A DNA stretch of 64,000 bases, taken from the NCBI GenBank assembly GCA_041748075.1, contig JBGTDX010000162.1, forward strand, positions 62,001 through 126,000, read 5' to 3'. Shown in pieces: positions 17,492 through 26,125 of this stretch (the first letter of the stretch is position 1; the number at the start of each line of letters is the position of its first letter). A program made the translations under genes and the position numbers. The notes under the pieces were generated by a model. It had not been told where the DNA came from. It did not search any database and saw only the letters and a list, made by a program, of their open reading frames with translations. The stretch comes from JBGSYJ01 sp041748075. GTDB taxonomy: Bacteria > Acidobacteriota > Thermoanaerobaculia > Gp7-AA8.

Positions 17492-18295
17492 ATGACGAGC
17501 AGGAAACGATTTCTGACCCTTGTTCTTGCGGTAACGCTTTCGATGGCGCTCGCCTGCGGTGGTGGCGGAGAAAGCGCTTACGAGTACGACGACGAAGAAG
17601 TGTCGACGGCGGCCGGTCAGACCGGTGGTACGCAAACCCAGGCAGCCGCAGCGCCGGCCGACGCCGCAACGATCACCGGACTGGTGAAACTCGAAGGCAC
17701 GCCCCCGGCGATGCCGAACATCCCGATGGGCGCGGATCCGTCGTGCACGGCGGCGCACCCCACGCCCGTCCAGGCTGAGGATGTAGTGGTCGCAGCCGAT
17801 GGCTCGCTGGCCAATGTGTTCGTTTATGTGAAGGATTACAGCGGTCCGACGCCGTCACCAGCAGGCCCCGCTCTGCTCGACCAGGTCGGCTGTATGTACA
17901 CACCGCGCGTGAGCGGGGTTCAGGTTGGCCAGACACTCAACATCAAGAACAGCGATCCGACGCTGCATAACGTCCATGCCCTGGCCAAGGAAAACAGGGA
18001 GTTCAACATCGGCCAGCCGGTTCAGGGAATGGTCTCGGAAAGAAAGTTCGATAAGCCGGAAGTGATGATTCGCGTCAAGTGCGACGTGCATGGATGGATG
18101 ACTTCGTACCTCGGCGTACTCTCGCACCCGTTCTTCGGAACCTCGTCCGAGGGCGGAGCCTTCACGATCGCCAATCTCCCTCCCGGCACGTACACGCTCG
18201 AGGCATGGCACGAGAAGTTCGGAACGCAGACCCAGCAGGTCACGGTCGGTCCGAGCGAGTCCAAGCCGGTCAATTTCACTTTCAAGGCTTCATAG
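17492..18295 (+). CDS. Blue-copper-like (cupredoxin) lipoprotein
   Basis: 267 aa. Lipoprotein signal with lipobox LSMALAC, then an acidic and Ala/Thr linker. A cupredoxin-like region has LHNVHAL and KCDVHGWMTSYLGVLSHPFF, giving His, Cys-x2-His and Met as candidate type 1 copper ligands. A carboxypeptidase-regulatory-like beta domain follows (GGAFTIANLPPGTYTLEAWHE). It may shuttle electrons between the octahaem cytochrome and the oxidase, or deliver copper. AGGAGCC precedes ATG 17492. Confidence 0.82.
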   Translation: MTSRKRFLTLVLAVTLSMALACGGGGESAYEYDDEEVSTAAGQTGGTQTQAAAAPADAATITGLVKLEGTPPAMPNIPMGADPSCTAAHPTPVQAEDVVVAADGSLANVFVYVKDYSGPTPSPAGPALLDQVGCMYTPRVSGVQVGQTLNIKNSDPTLHNVHALAKENREFNIGQPVQGMVSERKFDKPEVMIRVKCDVHGWMTSYLGVLSHPFFGTSSEGGAFTIANLPPGTYTLEAWHEKFGTQTQQVTVGPSESKPVNFTFKAS

Positions 18296-18305
18296 CGTTT
18301 CCTGA

Positions 18306-18336
18306 GGGGGCGGCCTCGAGACCGCCAACCCCTTTT
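18306..18336 (+). terminator. GC-rich hairpin followed by CCCCTTTT before coxI
   Basis: GGCGG (18309-18313) pairs with CCGCC (18322-18326) around a CTCGAG core, and flanking GGGG/CCCC extends the stem. CTTTTCT follows. This resembles a weak intrinsic terminator or attenuator between the copper lipoprotein and the oxidase genes. The U-run is short. Confidence 0.4.
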
Positions 18337-18359
18337 CTGGTTCGAGGAGGAGTCGACGC

Positions 18360-20258
18360 GTGACATCGAGACGACAGATCCGAGTTGGCAAAAGCTGGCT
18401 GAGTCCTTCCGAGGCGGAAAAAGCTCTCCGCGAGGCGATCCGCGTTCAGAAGGAAGAGGAACGCCAGCACGGGGACGATCATCACCACCAGGGATTCATA
18501 AAGACGTACATCTTCTCGACGGATCACAAATGGATCGGGATCCAGTACGCGATCACGGCGCTGCTCTTCCTTCTCTTCGGATTCTGCCTGATGCTGATCA
18601 TGCGATGGCAGCTTGCGTTTCCGGGCTCCCCGCTGCCGTTTCTCGCGGGACTGCTCGGCGAGGCGAGGGCTCCCGGCGGCATACTGCTGCCTGAGGCATA
18701 CAACGAGCTCGGTGCCATGCATGGGACGATCATGGTGTTCCTCGCCATCGTTCCACTGGCCGTCGGCGCATTCGGCAACTATCTGGTGCCGCTGCAGATC
18801 GGCGCTCCCGATATGGCCTTCCCGAAGCTCAACATGATGAGCTACTGGGTGTACGCCGCCGGCGGCGCGATCATGTTGTTGAGCTTTCTCGTTCCGGCAG
18901 GCGCGGCACAGTCCGGGTGGACTTCGTATCCGCCTCTATCGGTCATCGCCAGTGCCGGGCAGACCTGGTGGCTCGTCGGAATGATCTTTTTGATCACCTC
19001 GTCGCTTCTGGGCTCTGTGAATTTTCTCGTGACGATCATTCAGCTGCGGGCGCCCGGGCTGACGTTCATGAAGCTGCCTTTCTTCGTGTGGGCGCAGTTC
19101 GTCACTGCTTTCCTGCTCCTGCTCGCGTTTCCTCCGCTCGAGGCAGCCGGGATCATGCAGCTGATGGACAGGGTCATGGACACGAGCTTCTTCATGCCCA
19201 GTGGTCTGATTGTCGGGGGTCAGATCGTGGAGGCGGCCGGAGGAGGCAGTCCGGTGTTGTGGCAGCACCTCTTCTGGTTCCTTGCGCATCCCGAGGTCTA
19301 TGTTTTGATTCTTCCCGCGCTCGGCATCGTTGCCGAGGTGATCGCGAATAACACCCGCAAGCCGCTCTGGGGCTACCGCGCGATGGTATACGCGACGATC
19401 TTCCTCGGATTCATGTCCTTCGTCGTCTGGGCGCATCACATGTTCCTCACCGGGATGGGCACAACGATCAGCGCCTTTTTCCAGACCACGACGATGATCA
19501 TCTCGATTCCTTCGGTGATCATTCTGACGTCGCTCTTTTTGTCGCTGTGGGGCTCGTCGATGCGCTTCAACACGCCGATGCTGTTCGCCCTGGCCTTCCT
19601 TCCGATGTTCGGCATCGGGGGGCTCACGGGACTGCCGCTCGGTCTCGCTGCGGCGGACATTCATCTTCATGACACCTACTACGTCATCGGTCATTTCCAC
19701 TACGTAGTGGCTCCCGGAACCATCTTTGCGATGATGGCCGGCATCTATTTCTGGTATCCGAAGGTCACCGGCAGGAAGATGAACGAAAAGCTCGGGAAGA
19801 TCCACTTCTGGCTTTCTCTGGTGTTCATCAATGTGATCTTCGCGCCGATGTTCATCCAGGGGCTGGCCGGTATTTCCCGCAGACTTTATGACGGCGGCGA
19901 CCAGTACGCGCATGCTCATCCCGTGCTCAAAACGAACATTCCGATGTCGTACGCAGCGTGGCTGCTGCTGCTCGCCCAGATACCGTTCATCATCAATTTC
20001 TTCGGCAGCATCAAGTGGGGCGAAAAGGTGGGGTCGAATCCGTGGGATGCCACGACGATGGAATGGGCGGCCACGACTTCACCGCCGCTCGCCCACGGTA
20101 ACTTTGCAGAGATTCCTGTCGTACACCGCGGCCCCTACGAGTACAACGCTCCCGGCACGACCGCGGAACGGGATTTCATCCCGCAGCATGCTGCCGATCC
20201 GGAGACTCCCGACGGCGGGTTCTTTCCCGAGCAAGCTGTAGCGAAGCAGGAGGCCTGA
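18360..20258 (+). CDS. ctaD: Cytochrome c oxidase subunit I
   Basis: 632 aa from GTG 18360, with GAGGAGG upstream. Haem-copper core: low-spin haem His in AMHGTIMVF, CuB/Tyr motif AHPEVYVLILP (with the proton Glu), HH in VWAHHMF, and haem a3/a His in GHFHYVVAPG. D-channel residues are present (FGNYLVP, GAPDMAFP, NMMSYW). In the K-channel helix the usual PTGIK reads PSVII, so the conserved Lys is replaced by Ile and the Thr by Ser. There is a His-rich N-terminal extension (GDDHHHQG). The core enzyme reduces O2 and pumps protons in the inner membrane. Confidence 0.96.
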   Translation: MTSRRQIRVGKSWLSPSEAEKALREAIRVQKEEERQHGDDHHHQGFIKTYIFSTDHKWIGIQYAITALLFLLFGFCLMLIMRWQLAFPGSPLPFLAGLLGEARAPGGILLPEAYNELGAMHGTIMVFLAIVPLAVGAFGNYLVPLQIGAPDMAFPKLNMMSYWVYAAGGAIMLLSFLVPAGAAQSGWTSYPPLSVIASAGQTWWLVGMIFLITSSLLGSVNFLVTIIQLRAPGLTFMKLPFFVWAQFVTAFLLLLAFPPLEAAGIMQLMDRVMDTSFFMPSGLIVGGQIVEAAGGGSPVLWQHLFWFLAHPEVYVLILPALGIVAEVIANNTRKPLWGYRAMVYATIFLGFMSFVVWAHHMFLTGMGTTISAFFQTTTMIISIPSVIILTSLFLSLWGSSMRFNTPMLFALAFLPMFGIGGLTGLPLGLAAADIHLHDTYYVIGHFHYVVAPGTIFAMMAGIYFWYPKVTGRKMNEKLGKIHFWLSLVFINVIFAPMFIQGLAGISRRLYDGGDQYAHAHPVLKTNIPMSYAAWLLLLAQIPFIINFFGSIKWGEKVGSNPWDATTMEWAATTSPPLAHGNFAEIPVVHRGPYEYNAPGTTAERDFIPQHAADPETPDGGFFPEQAVAKQEA

Positions 20259-20849
20259 GTGGAGATCCCGTACACGATTCATGCGCGTCCCGACACCGGC
20301 CTATACAACGGCAAGCTCGGAATCTGGCTGTTTCTGGCATCCGAAGTGATGCTGTTCGGGGCCTTGTTCTCATCGCTGATCCTGCTGCGTACCGGCGCTG
20401 AGTCCTGGCCCGCCGGATGGGAACGGTTGAACGTGCCGCTGGCGACACTCAACACGTTCATTCTGATCGGCTCGAGTGTCACGGTGATCCTTTCATGGGC
20501 GAATCTGCGTCTGGGTGACTTCAGGAAAGCAAAGATCTATCTCGGCATTACTCTTCTCTGCGGCCTCGGCTTCATGGTGATCAAGGCAATCGAATACGGC
20601 TCCAAGTTCAGCCATAACTATTACCCGTCGACCGACACGTTTTACTCGGTCTACTACATGATGACCGGTCTTCACGGGCTTCACGTTCTTGGCGGGATGG
20701 TCGTGTTTGCCTATCTGCTGGGACCTGGGGCAAAGATGTGGGCGAGCGAGCCGGACCGATATACCAACCGCGTGGAAGTGACCGGTCTCTACTGGCACTT
20801 CGTCGATCTGGTCTGGATTTTTCTCTTTCCGATTCTCTATTTGCTGTAG
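20259..20849 (+). CDS. ctaE: Cytochrome c oxidase subunit III
   Basis: 196 aa, starting GTG directly after the ctaD stop. Short bacterial form with about five membrane segments. Typical sequence: GKLGIWLFLASEVMLFGALF, YYMMTGLHGLHVLGGM and TGLYWHFVDLVWIFLFPILYL. It stabilises the D proton channel of subunit I. Confidence 0.95.
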   Translation: MEIPYTIHARPDTGLYNGKLGIWLFLASEVMLFGALFSSLILLRTGAESWPAGWERLNVPLATLNTFILIGSSVTVILSWANLRLGDFRKAKIYLGITLLCGLGFMVIKAIEYGSKFSHNYYPSTDTFYSVYYMMTGLHGLHVLGGMVVFAYLLGPGAKMWASEPDRYTNRVEVTGLYWHFVDLVWIFLFPILYLL

Positions 20850-20860
20850 ATGGGGGTTTG

Positions 20861-21163
20861 ATGAGCGGCCATAGCGTCGAAGAAATCAAGCGGGAAACAA
20901 GGGTTTACCTAATCGTCTTCGCAGCGCTCGCAGCGCTGACGGTGATTACCGTGGCAGTCAGCTACCTTCACCTGACCGGTTGGGTTGCCATTGCGCTCGC
21001 CCTGGCGATCGCCTCGGTCAAGGGGTTCCTCGTGGCCGGCTTCTTCATGCATCTTCTGTCCGAGAAAAAACTCGTGATCGCGGTTCTCGTTCTAACCGCT
21101 GTTTTCCTGCTCGTACTGCTCTGGGGCCCCTGGCACTCGGCATACGATTCCATCGGAGGATGA
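20861..21163 (+). CDS. ctaF: Cytochrome c oxidase subunit IV (bacterial, small)
   Basis: 100 aa from ATG 20861. Three hydrophobic segments after EEIKRETRVYLIVFAALAALTVIT, with the family pattern ASVKGFLVAGFFMHL. An accessory membrane subunit. Sits 11 bp after ctaE. Confidence 0.85.
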   Translation: MSGHSVEEIKRETRVYLIVFAALAALTVITVAVSYLHLTGWVAIALALAIASVKGFLVAGFFMHLLSEKKLVIAVLVLTAVFLLVLLWGPWHSAYDSIGG

Positions 21164-21164
21164 G

Positions 21165-21365
21165 GTGTCCCTGCGTCTGTTCCATGTCATTTTCATCGTA
21201 GTGTCCGTCCTGCTCTCGGTATTCGTCGGGGGATGGGGAGTCTGGTTCTTCTCGACGACCGGTCAGGTGAGCGGCCTGGCTCTGTCGGCTGTTTTCGCCC
21301 TGATGGGCGTGGCTCTGGTGTGGTACGGGAACCGGTATTTCGAAAAACTCAAGGAGCTCACGTGA
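21165..21365 (+). CDS. Small membrane protein of the oxidase operon
   Basis: 66 aa from GTG 21165, 1 bp after ctaF. Two membrane helices (LFHVIFIVVSVLLSVFVGGWGVWFF and LALSAVFALMGVALVWYG) with a basic C-terminus. No family recognised. Its tight packing suggests an assembly or accessory role. It overlaps the next gene by 4 bp. Confidence 0.65.
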   Translation: MSLRLFHVIFIVVSVLLSVFVGGWGVWFFSTTGQVSGLALSAVFALMGVALVWYGNRYFEKLKELT

Positions 21366-21622
21366 CGAATCGCCGGGCCGCGGTACTTGTGGCGATCGTG
21401 ATCGCCGGCATGTTTCCGACGATCGCGGCAGCATGTCCTGTCTGTTTTGGCGACTCCGACTCGGCGATGGCTCAGGGAGCCAACAATGCAATTCTATTTC
21501 TCCTGGGAGTTGTCCTTCTCGTGCAGCTTGGATTCGTGGCGCTCTTCTACAACTTCTGGCGGCGAAGCACAGCTCTGCGCAGAAAGCGCGAGAGTTTCAA
21601 ACTGATTCAGGGAATGAGGTAG
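21362..21622 (+). CDS. Small exported membrane protein with CPVCFGD motif
   Basis: 86 aa from GTG 21362. A cleavable-looking signal (AVLVAIVIAGMFPTIAAA) is followed immediately by CPVCFGDSDSAMAQGA, a second membrane helix and a basic tail. The CxxC at the new N-terminus could bind metal or be redox active, fitting oxidase copper assembly, but this is inference. Confidence 0.65.
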   Translation: MTNRRAAVLVAIVIAGMFPTIAAACPVCFGDSDSAMAQGANNAILFLLGVVLLVQLGFVALFYNFWRRSTALRRKRESFKLIQGMR

Positions 21623-21630
21623 CAGGCAAG

Positions 21631-21687
21631 CAGACAGTAAACAACCTGGGGGAGGGCTACTGTCTCCTGTCTACTGTGTACTGTCTG
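21631..21687. repeat. ACTGTCT-type iterative inverted repeat
   Basis: CAGACAGTA (21631-21639) is the exact complement of TACTGTCTG (21679-21687). Between them run variants CTACTGTCTCCTGTCTACTG. It is another short iterative hairpin block within the oxidase gene cluster. Confidence 0.6.
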
Positions 21688-21722
21688 GTCGTAAATCACT
21701 CGCATCAGTCAACGGAGGAATC

Positions 21723-22550
21723 ATGAGAGAGTTTCTGGAGAGCTACATGCCGACGAACGCTTCGGCTCACGGCCCTGCTCTCGACAATCTCACGGTGTTG
21801 ATTCACTGGGTGATGGCGGTGCTTTTCGTTGGCTGGAGCCTCTATTTCATCTACGTTCTCTACAGATTCAGTGCCAGCCGGAACCCAAGGGCGAGTTACG
21901 AGGGCTCGAAGAGCCACGTCCACAGCTACGCCGAGGTCGGGGTGGCCGTGGTGGAAGTCGTGCTGCTGATCGGTTTCTCGATTCCCCTCTGGTCGCGGTG
22001 GATCACGCCGGATCAGGGGAGCAAGCCCCCCCTCGAGATCCGGGTGGTGTCCGAACAATTTGCCTGGAATGTTCACTACCCCGGACCCGACGGGCGTTTC
22101 GGCAGGACCGACATCAACCTTGTTTCCGCATCGAATCCGCTGGGCATCGATCCGACGGATCCGAACGCTGCGGACGACTTCAACAGCGTCAACCAGCTGC
22201 ACCTGGAGGTCGACCGTCCCGTGGTGATCCGCCTCACCGCCAAAGACGTCATCCACAGCTTTGCCCTCCCGGTCATGCGGGTGAAACAGGACGCGATTCC
22301 GGGGATGGAAATTCCGGTGTACTTTACGCCGGTTAAGACCAACAACGGCGAAGTGTGGGAGATCGCCTGCGCCCAGCTTTGCGGCCTGGGGCACTACCGG
22401 ATGCGGGGATCGATGACCGTGCACACGGCTGAGGGATTCCAGGAGTGGCTGGCCTCGCAGGCCCCGGTTCCGGAGGTCGATGCGACGACTGCACCGCCGA
22501 CGGGCGTGACCGAGCCGGTGGTCGAAGCGCCCCCACAGCCGGTTGCTTAG
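21723..22550 (+). CDS. ctaC: Cytochrome c oxidase subunit II (CuA)
   Basis: 275 aa with GGAGGAA before the ATG. Two membrane helices precede the CuA cupredoxin domain: VIHSFALPVMRVKQDAIPG (His), then EIACAQLCGLGHYRMRGSM (Cys-x3-Cys, His, Met). No CXXCH is fused, so this is not a caa3-type subunit II; electrons must come from a separate cytochrome or the copper lipoprotein. The C-terminus is a Pro/Val-rich tail. It lies after subunits I, III and IV, not before them. Confidence 0.95.
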   Translation: MREFLESYMPTNASAHGPALDNLTVLIHWVMAVLFVGWSLYFIYVLYRFSASRNPRASYEGSKSHVHSYAEVGVAVVEVVLLIGFSIPLWSRWITPDQGSKPPLEIRVVSEQFAWNVHYPGPDGRFGRTDINLVSASNPLGIDPTDPNAADDFNSVNQLHLEVDRPVVIRLTAKDVIHSFALPVMRVKQDAIPGMEIPVYFTPVKTNNGEVWEIACAQLCGLGHYRMRGSMTVHTAEGFQEWLASQAPVPEVDATTAPPTGVTEPVVEAPPQPVA

Positions 22551-22655
22551 AGAAGTGGATGAATCAGGGGGTCATCATGGCTCCTTCCCCTCTCCACGGG
22601 ATGGGGGTAGGGTGCATAGCGCTAACCTTGACGCTCGAACGGGGCCAGGAGACCG

Positions 22656-22749
22656 AATGTTGAATGTTGAAATTGTGAATGCTGAATGTTGAATTGGGCA
22701 CCCGGTCTTCATTCAACATTCAAAATTCACAATTTCAACATTCAACATT
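22656..22749. repeat. 39-bp near-perfect AT-rich inverted repeat
   Basis: Arms 22656-22694 and 22711-22749 are complementary at 37 of 39 positions, with a 16-bp loop. Each arm is built from GAATGTTGAA-type units (AATGTTGAATGTTGAAATTG...). It is strikingly AT-rich for this genome. It lies between ctaC and ctaA, 67 bp before the ctaA ATG. Confidence 0.9.
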
Positions 22750-22816
22750 GCTTTCTTTCATCCTCTCCGTGAAACTTTCGATCACTTCAGCACTGCTGCG
22801 AAACGACAAATCTCCG

Positions 22817-23773
22817 ATGACCGAGTCCACTCCCGTAGCGCTCCGCCGCTTCACCAAGTTCACCGCTGCCTCCACCCTTTTTCTCATTTTCGCCGGAGCG
22901 ATGGTCACGAGCACCGGCTCCGGTCTGGCCGTCCCTGACTGGCCGCTCTCCTACGGAATGCTCTTTCCACCGATGGTCGGGGGCATCTTCTACGAGCATG
23001 GACACCGGATGATTGCGGCAGCCGTCGGCCTCCTGACCGTGATTCAGGCGTTGTGGCTGCAGTTCCGGGAGCCGAAGCAGTTCGTCAGGAGGCTCGGCTG
23101 GATCTCAGTGGTCACCGTCATCGTGCAGGGACTTCTCGGCGGACTGACCGTGATTTTTCTTCTTCCGCTCCCCATTTCTGTCGGGCATGCAGCCCTTGCG
23201 GAAGTCTTCTTCTGTCTAAATGTCGCGATCGCGTTTTTCACATCGAGAACGTATGGGACGCTCTCGCAGAGCCATGGGGTCCGGACGGCAGGGGCGGGCG
23301 CGTTGGTCAGGCCGACGACTCTCCTGACGGGTATCGTCTTCCTGCAGGTGCTCGTCGGTGCCGTGATGAGGCACCTGGGAGCTGGCCTGGCGATTCCGGA
23401 CTTTCCGCTCTCGTTCGGAAGGCTGATTCCTGAACTGACCTCGATCGGGGTCGCCGTGAACTATACTCACCGCGTGGGCGCACTGGTCGTTACGATCGTC
23501 ATTCTCTCGCTAGCGCGACGGATCCTTGCAACCGTCGATGCGCGCGCGATGAGGAGCATCTATCTGGCTCTGCTCGCGATTCTCTCGGTGCAGATCGTGC
23601 TCGGTGCCTTCACGGTGTGGAGCGGCAAGAACGAAGTGATTACAAGTGTCCATGTCGCCTTCGGGGCCGCAACCCTCGCCGTTTCGCTACTCCTCTGCCT
23701 CTGTGCGCGCGCATTGGCTCCCGCGGTGGAAGGGGAGCGGGCATCGGCGGTCGGCAGTGAGGTGCCCGCATGA
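22817..23773 (+). CDS. ctaA: Haem A synthase
   Basis: 318 aa from ATG 22817. Two four-helix halves each carry the haem-binding pattern: VTSTGSGLAVPDWPLSYG with EHGHRMIA in the first, MRHLGAGLAIPDFPLSFG with NYTHRVGA in the second. It oxidises the C8 methyl of haem O to a formyl group, making haem A for the oxidase. The frame is open upstream through the inverted repeat, but the family N-terminus fits ATG 22817. Overlaps ctaB by 4 bp. Confidence 0.93.
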   Translation: MTESTPVALRRFTKFTAASTLFLIFAGAMVTSTGSGLAVPDWPLSYGMLFPPMVGGIFYEHGHRMIAAAVGLLTVIQALWLQFREPKQFVRRLGWISVVTVIVQGLLGGLTVIFLLPLPISVGHAALAEVFFCLNVAIAFFTSRTYGTLSQSHGVRTAGAGALVRPTTLLTGIVFLQVLVGAVMRHLGAGLAIPDFPLSFGRLIPELTSIGVAVNYTHRVGALVVTIVILSLARRILATVDARAMRSIYLALLAILSVQIVLGAFTVWSGKNEVITSVHVAFGAATLAVSLLLCLCARALAPAVEGERASAVGSEVPA

Positions 23774-24669
23774 CGAGTGCGAGCGTTCTTCCTCGACCAG
23801 GCTCTGCGGCATCGGTGATCCGTGATTACCTCGAGCTCTCGAAGGCGCGGATCGTCTTGATGGTGCTGCTGACCGCTGCCGCGGGCTTCGCGATCGCGGG
23901 GCGGGGACAGTTCGACTGGCTGCTGTTCTTCCACGCGATGGTGGGCACGGCGCTGATCGCGGGGGGGACGAACGCCCTGAACCAGTTCGCTGAGCGGGAT
24001 CTCGACGCCCGGATGAACCGCACGCGCCACCGGCCGCTTCCCGATGGGCGGATTACACCGGGCGCAGCGCTCACGTTCTCCGTCAGCATATCGATCATGG
24101 GCGCGCTCTACCTTGCGGTGCTCGTCAATCCTCTTACCTCGATTCTCGGTGTTTTGACCCTCGGTAGCTACCTGTTCATTTACACGCCGCTGAAGCGAAA
24201 GACGAATCTGTCGACGATCGTCGGAGCCGTGCCGGGCGCAATCCCGCCGATGATGGGGTGGGCCGCAGCAACCAACTCCATCGAGTTCGGAGCATGGGTT
24301 CTGTTCGCGATTCTTTTCCTCTGGCAGCTTCCGCACTTCCTTGCGATCGGATGGCTCTACCGTGAAGACTATGAGCGGGCGGGCTTTTCGATCCTCTCCG
24401 TGACAGACCGCAGCGGACGGATCTCGGGCCAGCAGGCGCTCGTCTGGAGTCTGGTGCTCGTTCCCATCAGCCTGCTGCCTGTTCTGGATCGGATCCCCGG
24501 CCCGATCTACGCCGTCGGCGCAATCGCCGCGGGGATGCTGCTGGTAGTAACGTCGATCGGATTTGCCCGGCTGCCGAGCATGCGCTCGGCGAGGCAGCTC
24601 TTCCTCGCGTCGATCGTCTACCTTCCGGTCATCATGTCGTTGCTCGTCGTGACGAACGCGTGGGAGTGA
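23770..24669 (+). CDS. ctaB: Protohaem IX farnesyltransferase (haem O synthase)
   Basis: 299 aa UbiA-family prenyltransferase. Motifs: NALNQFAERDLDARMNRT (NxxxD-type, prenyl-diphosphate binding), YTPLKRKTNLSTIVGAVPGA and the following PPMMGW. About nine membrane helices. It attaches farnesyl to haem B, the step before CtaA. Start overlaps the ctaA stop. Confidence 0.96.
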   Translation: MTSASVLPRPGSAASVIRDYLELSKARIVLMVLLTAAAGFAIAGRGQFDWLLFFHAMVGTALIAGGTNALNQFAERDLDARMNRTRHRPLPDGRITPGAALTFSVSISIMGALYLAVLVNPLTSILGVLTLGSYLFIYTPLKRKTNLSTIVGAVPGAIPPMMGWAAATNSIEFGAWVLFAILFLWQLPHFLAIGWLYREDYERAGFSILSVTDRSGRISGQQALVWSLVLVPISLLPVLDRIPGPIYAVGAIAAGMLLVVTSIGFARLPSMRSARQLFLASIVYLPVIMSLLVVTNAWE

Positions 24670-25259
24670 TCAGGGCGCTACGGAGCCCGGTGAGACCTGC
24701 CGCGGCGCTGCTGCTGTTAGTCGTTCTCATCGCGGGATGTGCGCGACAGGAACCGCTTCCGAAACTCTTTCCGGTACCCGATACCGCTCTCGTCGATCAG
24801 GACGGCCGGGACGTGCGACTCTCGCAGTACAACGGCAACGTCACGGTCTACACCTTCATCTTCACGAACTGCGCGGGCATCTGCCCGCTGATGACGCAGA
24901 AGATGCGCGCACTCGTGAGGGATGTCGATCCCGAACAGCCTGTTCGTTTCGTTTCGATCTCCGTCGATCCTGTGAGAGATACTCCGGAAGCGCTGCGCGC
25001 GTACGCGGAGAGAATCGGTCGCGATCCTCGCTGGACCTTTCTCCGGGGAGAAGGGGACACGGTGATCGACCTCTCGCAGAAGGGCTTCAAGCTCGCCGCG
25101 GGGATGGAAGTCGAATCAGGAGCAGAGCCGATTCTTCATAGTCCGCGGTTCGTGCTCGTCGACAGGACGGGGATGATACGAGGGTATTACGATTCCCTGA
25201 TTTCCGGAGAGGTGGAGAAACTCGAGGGCGACATCGCGATGCTGGTGAGGGAGGGATAA
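24660..25259 (+). CDS. Sco-type copper chaperone lipoprotein
   Basis: 199 aa from GTG 24660 (GTG 24666 possible). Lipobox LIAGC. A thioredoxin-like Sco fold with the copper-binding CAGICP and the distal His in HSPRFVLVDRTG; SISVDPVRDTPEAL is the usual family segment. It delivers copper to CuA of subunit II. Overlaps ctaB by 10 bp. Confidence 0.94.
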   Translation: MGVIRALRSPVRPAAALLLLVVLIAGCARQEPLPKLFPVPDTALVDQDGRDVRLSQYNGNVTVYTFIFTNCAGICPLMTQKMRALVRDVDPEQPVRFVSISVDPVRDTPEALRAYAERIGRDPRWTFLRGEGDTVIDLSQKGFKLAAGMEVESGAEPILHSPRFVLVDRTGMIRGYYDSLISGEVEKLEGDIAMLVREG

Positions 25260-25262
25260 GCC

Positions 25263-25691
25263 ATGGAGTGGGTCAGCTCTCTGCCTGCGTTCAATGCAAC
25301 GATGAATGCCCTGAGCGGCCTGTTGCTGCTGAACGGATACAGACTGGTCAGGGCCCGGCGGCTGCTCGCACATCGACGCAGCATGCTGGCGGCGTGCGCA
25401 ACGTCGACGATCTTTCTCGCGAGCTACCTCTTCTACCACTACCACGCGGGCTCGACGCGGTTTACCGGAACGGGCGTCGTCAGAACCGTCTACTTCACGA
25501 TCCTGATCTCGCATACGATTCTCGCTACTGTGATCCTGCCTCTGGCTATCCTCTCGGTGGTTCACGGACTTCGGGACAACCGCCCTCTGCACCGAAAAAT
25601 CTCGCGCTGGACGTTCCCGATCTGGATGTACGTCTCCGTCACGGGCGTGCTGGTCTACTTCTTTCTCTACCAGTGGTTTCCTTCCCGATAA
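25263..25691 (+). CDS. DUF420 membrane protein
   Basis: 142 aa, four membrane helices. Family features: LPAFNATMNALSGLLLLNGY, FLASYLFYHYHAGSTRF, and HRKISRWTFPIWMYVSVTGVLVY. DUF420 proteins accompany haem-copper oxidase genes and probably help assembly. Begins 3 bp after sco; last gene of the cluster. Confidence 0.88.
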   Translation: MEWVSSLPAFNATMNALSGLLLLNGYRLVRARRLLAHRRSMLAACATSTIFLASYLFYHYHAGSTRFTGTGVVRTVYFTILISHTILATVILPLAILSVVHGLRDNRPLHRKISRWTFPIWMYVSVTGVLVYFFLYQWFPSR

Positions 25692-26125
25692 AAGCGCCAC
25701 CTCACCAGGCGTATCGCCACGAGTCTCGCCATGGTAAATCGAATGAGACATCGCCGGTGATCAACCTGGTGACAGGGAGAGAACGTCCCGGCGTGACACT
25801 CTCGAAACGGCGCCATGAGTCTCAAAACGGAGCCGTGATCGCTCTATATCTGAAACCCAAAGCGGACCCGAAGGGCGGGAAAGTCACCAGGGAGGTAAAG
25901 CTCAAGCCCACGTAGCCCATCAATTCCAGGTTGCATTCCGGTGCAGAACAGCACGGAATGAAAGAACGCCAGATTGACCTCGGAGGCCGGACGGTGCAGA
26001 GCCCTCTGCATCCCGGCCACCATCAATACGACAGTGGGCCTTCGTTCCGGGATGTCGCCTCACAACGCGCAAGTCCGAACGTACCGACGTGCGGCGGATC
26101 GGACTCCGCCGCTACGCCCCAACCG
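25692..26125. other. Non-coding stretch between DUF420 and RDD genes
   Basis: No convincing gene. A minus-strand frame at 25844-26026 ends GLELYLPGDFPALRVRFGFQI, which looks like the tail of a beta-rich protein and might be a gene remnant, but it has no recognisable start or domain. The two flanking genes converge. Confidence 0.4.

Noticed and set aside
18936..19919. Long minus-strand ORF (327 aa) antisense to ctaD
   Set aside because: It is a shadow: charged, low-complexity translation with no domain, fully covered by the highly conserved oxidase gene.
25844..26026. 60-aa minus-strand ORF after DUF420
   Set aside because: Only the tail looks beta-rich; no start signal, family or neighbour supports a gene.
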